A DNA stretch of 9,887 nt from UBA9414 sp958446945. GTDB taxonomy: Bacteria; Bacillota; Clostridia; Lachnospirales; Lachnospiraceae. Each line of letters opens with the position of its first letter. The stretch's first letter is position 1. The notes beneath the pieces are model-generated. The model was not told where the DNA came from. It was given only the letters and a program-made list of their open reading frames with translations, and did not search any database. Of this stretch, positions 6,160-9,887 are shown one piece after another. The stretch covers positions 1-9,887 of the forward strand of contig CAUCYJ010000096.1 of assembly GCA_958446945.1 (NCBI GenBank), read 5' to 3'. Both the position numbers and the translations under genes were made by a program.

Positions 6160-6670
6160 AGAACTTATTTCAGAAGCTGCACTTGATGCGAGAATCAGAG
6201 AGTTGGGAAAACAGATCAGTGAAGATTATGCAGGAAAACAGGTACATTTAATCTGTGTTTTAAAAGGCGGAGTATTTTTTATGTGTGAACTTGCTAAGAG
6301 AATCACTGTCCCGGTGTCAATGGATTTTATGAGTGTGGGAAGTTACGGAGATGGAACAACATCAAGCGGTGTTGTAAAGATTGCAAAAGATCTTGACGAA
6401 AGCCTGGAAGGAAAGGATGTTCTTGTTGTGGAAGACATTATTGATTCCGGAAGAACATTATCTTATCTGCTTGAGATCCTTGCTAAGAGAGGACCAAAGA
6501 GCATGAAGCTTTGTACACTGCTTGACAAACCGGATCGCCGTGTCAGAGAAGTGAAGGTAGATTATACAGGCTTTGTGATTCCGGATGAATTTATCGTAGG
6601 ATATGGTCTGGATTATGCACAGAAGTACAGAAATCTGCCGTATATCGGTATTGTTGAAGGAATTGAATAG
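6143..6670 (+). CDS. hpt: Hypoxanthine phosphoribosyltransferase
   Basis: This purine-salvage enzyme joins hypoxanthine (and usually guanine) to PRPP, giving IMP or GMP. The 175-residue product has the type I phosphoribosyltransferase layout: the LKGG loop (residues 40-43), a flexible-loop segment containing SYGDGTTSSG, the PRPP-binding signature EDIIDSGRT (97-105) and the base-binding end with GYGLDY (153-158) and the RNLPYIG segment. The length is normal. The gene overlaps the end of tilS and lies 14 nt before ftsH, the same tilS-hpt-ftsH order as in Bacillus. In B. subtilis this enzyme has also been reported to regulate ftsH expression together with TilS; whether that applies here is unknown. 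Confidence 0.95.
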   Translation: MSETIRELISEAALDARIRELGKQISEDYAGKQVHLICVLKGGVFFMCELAKRITVPVSMDFMSVGSYGDGTTSSGVVKIAKDLDESLEGKDVLVVEDIIDSGRTLSYLLEILAKRGPKSMKLCTLLDKPDRRVREVKVDYTGFVIPDEFIVGYGLDYAQKYRNLPYIGIVEGIE

Positions 6671-6677
6671 GAAGGAG
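6671..6677 (+). promoter_or_regulatory. Ribosome binding site supporting a TTG start for ftsH
   Basis: GAAGGAG immediately follows the hpt stop and lies 7 nt before TTG at 6685. No in-frame ATG or GTG at suitable spacing is present, and starting at this TTG gives the expected short cytoplasmic N-terminus before the first membrane helix. Confidence 0.8.
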
Positions 6678-6684
6678 CAGCAAA

Positions 6685-8526
6685 TTGGACAGTAATAAGA
6701 ACAGAGGATTTGGGGGTGCGACCTTTATTTTGTTCCTGGTGACGCTGTTTGCAGTGTTCTGGTTTACAAATCAGGCGCAGAACAGAGATCGGGAATTTAC
6801 TTATCGCGAATATCAGGAAGCTCTTGAAAATGGAGATATTCAGCGCGCAGTAATTAATCAGGACCGTTCTATTCCAACGGGGCAGATCGTCTTTACGCTG
6901 GATGACGGAGAGACAAAAACGCTGAATGTGTCTAATGTCAATGAAGTGCAGGAACAGTTGGAAGAGGAGAAGATTGACTTTATTGTTACGAGTGTTCCGG
7001 AAGAAAGCTGGATTACGACAGTACTTCTTCCGATGGGAATCTCTATTGTGGCAGTACTTGTTGTATTTTTGTTGATGAATCGGCAGGCAGGCGGCGGTGC
7101 GAATGCGAAGGCAATGAATTTTGGAAAGAGCCGCGCCAAAATGAGTACAGATAAAGACAGGAAAGTTAATTTTGATAAAGTTGCAGGACTGAAAGAAGAG
7201 AAAGAAGAGCTGGAGGAGATTGTTGATTTCCTGAAAGATCCGACAAAGTACACACAGCTTGGAGCAAGAATTCCGAAAGGAGTGCTTCTTGTAGGACCTC
7301 CTGGAACAGGTAAGACATTGCTTGCGAAGGCAGTTGCAGGAGAAGCAGGTGTTCCGTTCTTTAGTATTTCAGGATCTGATTTCGTAGAGATGTTTGTCGG
7401 TGTTGGAGCTTCCCGCGTCCGGGATTTGTTTGAAGATGCGAAGAAAAATGCTCCATGTATTGTATTCATTGATGAGATTGATGCAGTTGCAAGACGTCGT
7501 GGTACCGGAATGGGCGGCGGCCATGACGAACGGGAACAGACATTGAACCAGATGCTTGTTGAGATGGATGGTTTCGGAGTCAATGAAGGCATTATCGTAA
7601 TGGCGGCAACGAACCGTGTCGATATCCTTGACCCGGCAATCCTTCGTCCGGGAAGATTTGATAGAAAAGTTGTTGTAGGGCGTCCGGATGTTCTTGGACG
7701 TGAAGAGATTTTGAAAGTGCATGCGAAGGGAAAACCGCTTGGAGATGATGTGGATCTGAAACAGATTGCACAGACAACAGCAGGATTTACCGGTGCAGAT
7801 CTTGAGAATCTTCTCAATGAAGCGGCAATCTATGCGGCGAAAGACAGCCGTCCGTATATTACACAGGCAGATATTCGCCATTCTTTCGTGAAGGTAGGAA
7901 TCGGATCAGAGAAGAAGAGCCGTGTGATTTCTGATAAAGAAAAGAGAATTACAGCTTACCATGAGGCGGGTCACGCGATTTTATTCCATGTGCTTCCGGA
8001 TGTCGGACCGGTATATAGTGTTTCTATTATCCCAACCGGAGCAGGAGCAGCAGGATATACGATGCCGCTTCCGGAGCAGGATGAAATGTTCCTGACAAAA
8101 GGAAAAATGCTGCAGGATATTACAGTATCATTAGGAGGCCGTATTGCAGAGGAGAAGATTTTCGGCGATATTACAACGGGAGCGTCACAGGACATTAAAC
8201 AGGCAACAGCGACAGCGAGAGCAATGGTAACGAAGTATGGTATGTCCGAACGTCTCGGAACGATCAACTATGATGATGACAATGATGAGGTATTTATTGG
8301 ACGTGATCTGGCACATGCAGCGCGCAGCTATGGGGAGCGTATCGCAGGAGAAATTGATGCAGAAGTGAAAAATATTATTGACGGATGCTACCGTCATGCA
8401 GAACAGCTTCTGGATGAGTATATGCCGGTACTTCACTCTTGTGCAGAGCTTTTGATGGAGAAAGAAAAGATTACGAGAGAAGAATTTGAGGCATTATTTG
8501 AAACTCCGGACAGATCAGAGGGATAG
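6685..8526 (+). CDS. ftsH: ATP-dependent zinc metalloprotease FtsH
   Basis: FtsH is a membrane-anchored hexameric AAA+ protease that extracts and degrades misassembled membrane proteins and short-lived regulators. The 613-residue product (B. subtilis: 637) has two transmembrane helices at about residues 11-28 and 110-131 flanking an extracytoplasmic domain. The AAA+ module follows, with Walker A GPPGTGKT (204-211), Walker B IVFIDEID (259-266) and the second region of homology from ATNR (308) to the arginine pair R324/R327. The peptidase domain has the zinc motif HEAGH (426-430) and the third ligand D503 in GASQD. All catalytic residues are intact. Translation starts at TTG 6685 with a good ribosome binding site. 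In B. subtilis loss of FtsH impairs sporulation and stress survival, so its place beside spoIIE may be more than chance, though the order is broadly conserved. Confidence 0.98.
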   Translation: MDSNKNRGFGGATFILFLVTLFAVFWFTNQAQNRDREFTYREYQEALENGDIQRAVINQDRSIPTGQIVFTLDDGETKTLNVSNVNEVQEQLEEEKIDFIVTSVPEESWITTVLLPMGISIVAVLVVFLLMNRQAGGGANAKAMNFGKSRAKMSTDKDRKVNFDKVAGLKEEKEELEEIVDFLKDPTKYTQLGARIPKGVLLVGPPGTGKTLLAKAVAGEAGVPFFSISGSDFVEMFVGVGASRVRDLFEDAKKNAPCIVFIDEIDAVARRRGTGMGGGHDEREQTLNQMLVEMDGFGVNEGIIVMAATNRVDILDPAILRPGRFDRKVVVGRPDVLGREEILKVHAKGKPLGDDVDLKQIAQTTAGFTGADLENLLNEAAIYAAKDSRPYITQADIRHSFVKVGIGSEKKSRVISDKEKRITAYHEAGHAILFHVLPDVGPVYSVSIIPTGAGAAGYTMPLPEQDEMFLTKGKMLQDITVSLGGRIAEEKIFGDITTGASQDIKQATATARAMVTKYGMSERLGTINYDDDNDEVFIGRDLAHAARSYGERIAGEIDAEVKNIIDGCYRHAEQLLDEYMPVLHSCAELLMEKEKITREEFEALFETPDRSEG

Positions 8527-8529
8527 CGT

Positions 8530-9887
8530 ATGAATAAAGAGGCACTTTATAGTGACGGAACAGGCAATTATATAAACCCGGCAGAGCCACAGGCGGATGA
8601 GATATTAACCATCCGCTTTCGTACTGCTAAAAATGATGCAGACGAAGTGTGGCTTGTGACAGAAAAAAGCCAATATCCGATGCACAAAGAAGTAAGCCGG
8701 GGACTTTTTGATTATTATACAATTAATTATCAGCTTGGAAAAGAACGCTTTCGTTATTGCTTTGAGATTAAGAGCGGTGCTGAACATATTTATTATCATC
8801 AGTGTGGTCCTTCCGATAAGATTATTGATGATTATTACTTTATGGTGGCGCCGGGCTTTTCTACACCGGAGTGGGCGAAAGGCGCTGTCATGTATCAGAT
8901 CTATGTGGATCGTTTTTGTAATGGAACGCCGGATAATGATGTAGAAACTGGAGAATACATGTATCTGGGGGACAAGAGCATACGGGTAACAGACTGGTAT
9001 CAGTACCCTGCCAGCATGGATGTAAGAGAATTTTACGGAGGCGACCTTCAGGGGGTAAGAGAGAAATTAGACTATCTTCAAGGGCTTGGAGTAGAGGTCA
9101 TTTATTTCAATCCGATTTTTGTGTCACCGTCGAATCACAAATATGATACACAGGATTATGACTATGTAGATCCGCATATTGCCGTCATTAAAAATGATGG
9201 TGGGAATCTGCTGCAGGGGTGGGAAGGAAATAACCGATCTGCTGAAAAATATCGTGTAAGAACAACAGATCGGGAGAATCTGGAAGCCAGTAACGAATAC
9301 CTTGCAGAACTGATTCAGGAAGTCCACAAAAGAGGAATGAAAATAATTCTGGATGGAGTCTTTAATCACTGTGGCTCTTTTAACAAATGGATGGATCGGG
9401 AATATATTTATCATAACGTAGAAGGTTATGAGCCGGGTGCGTATATTTCTTCCAAAAGCCCATATAGAAATTACTTTAACTTTTATAGCAGAGAAGCTGA
9501 AAACTGGCCGGACAATGACAATTATGAAGGCTGGTGGGGCCACAACACACTTCCGAAATTAAACTATGAGCAGTCACAGGAATTGGAAGATTATATTATC
9601 AATGTCGGAAGAAAATGGGTGTCAGAACCGTTTTGTGCGGATGGCTGGCGTCTTGATGTGGCAGCAGATCTCGGTAAAACAAATGATTATAATCATGAAT
9701 TTTGGAAAAAGTTTCGAAAAGCAGTCAAAGAAGCGAATCCGGAAGCGATCATTCTGGCGGAACATTACGGTGATCCCCAGGAATGGCTTCAAGGAGATGA
9801 GTGGGATACTGTTATGAATTATGATGCCTTCATGGAACCGGTAACACTATTTTGGACCGCTTCCGGAATTGAACTGAATGTAAAAGC
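8530..9887 (+). CDS. Glycoside hydrolase family 13 (neopullulanase/alpha-amylase-like), 3'-truncated by window edge
   Basis: This probable intracellular alpha-glucan hydrolase acts on maltodextrins or related alpha-1,4/1,6 oligosaccharides. The frame stays open from ATG 8530 to the window end (452 complete codons). It has no signal peptide. A beta-sandwich-like N-terminal region of about 110 residues (CBM34-like by position) leads into the catalytic barrel at VMYQIYVDRF (residue 120 on). GH13 motifs include YGGDLQG, NHKYD (from 202), region I DGVFNH (275-280), region II GWRLDVAAD with nucleophile D376, and region III ILAEH with acid/base E411. Region IV, with the third catalytic aspartate, lies beyond the window. 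The start is 3 nt after the ftsH stop with GAGGGA (8518-8523) upstream, so it is probably co-transcribed with ftsH. Substrate preference (neopullulanase, cyclomaltodextrinase, alpha-glucosidase) cannot be decided. Confidence 0.9.
   Translation, partial: MNKEALYSDGTGNYINPAEPQADEILTIRFRTAKNDADEVWLVTEKSQYPMHKEVSRGLFDYYTINYQLGKERFRYCFEIKSGAEHIYYHQCGPSDKIIDDYYFMVAPGFSTPEWAKGAVMYQIYVDRFCNGTPDNDVETGEYMYLGDKSIRVTDWYQYPASMDVREFYGGDLQGVREKLDYLQGLGVEVIYFNPIFVSPSNHKYDTQDYDYVDPHIAVIKNDGGNLLQGWEGNNRSAEKYRVRTTDRENLEASNEYLAELIQEVHKRGMKIILDGVFNHCGSFNKWMDREYIYHNVEGYEPGAYISSKSPYRNYFNFYSREAENWPDNDNYEGWWGHNTLPKLNYEQSQELEDYIINVGRKWVSEPFCADGWRLDVAADLGKTNDYNHEFWKKFRKAVKEANPEAIILAEHYGDPQEWLQGDEWDTVMNYDAFMEPVTLFWTASGIELNVK

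Noticed and set aside
6858..7817. A 319-residue open frame on the minus strand within ftsH
   Set aside because: It is a shadow of the ftsH coding sequence: serine/proline-rich, without recognisable domains, and the plus strand encodes an intact AAA+ domain over the same bases.
8708..8944. Small plus-strand frame inside the GH13 gene (another lies at 9566-9817)
   Set aside because: Both lie in a different frame within the continuous GH13 reading frame that runs to the window end.
1..9887. Frequent TCCGGA/TTCCGG words across the window
   Set aside because: They mostly reflect favoured codons CCG (Pro) and GGA (Gly) and occur inside genes without regular spacing; no repeat array or uptake-signal pattern is evident.

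Overview
The window comes from the chromosome of a spore-forming, low-to-moderate-GC Firmicute, most likely a Lachnospiraceae clostridium of the Dorea/Mediterraneibacter/Blautia type. I infer this from three things: the gene order, AGGAGG-type ribosome binding sites with sigma-A and sigma-E style promoters, and the character of the FtsH, TilS and glycoside hydrolase proteins. No species can be named from sequence reading alone. Every confident gene is on the + strand, and I found no mobile element, CRISPR array, tRNA or rRNA.

Layout: (1) 1-1250, the C-terminal two thirds of an alpha-phosphoglucomutase, cut by the window edge. (2) 1296-1744, a compact HU unit with its own strong promoter, a leader, the 90-aa gene and a perfect-stem terminator. 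(3) 1758-3097, a block equivalent to Bacillus subtilis yabO-yabP-yabQ-divIC: RqcP (ribosome quality control), two sporulation proteins behind a well-matched sigma-E promoter, and the division protein DivIC with a possible promoter of its own. A terminator-like hairpin follows. (4) 3187-4593, spoIIE, the phosphatase that activates sigma-F, here without the usual N-terminal membrane domain. (5) 4641-8526, a good sigma-A promoter followed by tilS-hpt-ftsH, tightly packed (tilS and hpt overlap by 17 nt; ftsH starts 14 nt after hpt at a TTG codon). (6) 8530-9887, a GH13 alpha-amylase/neopullulanase-like gene beginning 3 nt after ftsH and running off the window.

The genes join housekeeping functions (nucleoid packaging, tRNA-Ile lysidine synthesis, purine salvage, membrane proteolysis, division, stalled-ribosome rescue) with early sporulation control (SpoIIE) and mother-cell spore assembly (YabP, YabQ). 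The cluster order is conserved from Bacillus to clostridia. Differences from the B. subtilis arrangement are the absence of yabR and the tRNA genes before spoIIE, phosphoglucomutase rather than mazG/yabN upstream, HU placed before rqcP, the soluble SpoIIE, and the GH13 gene after ftsH.

I do not see an undescribed system here. The items most worth a second look are the membrane-less SpoIIE, the sigma-E promoter inside the housekeeping cluster, and the two terminator hairpins placed directly against the ribosome binding sites of rqcP and spoIIE.
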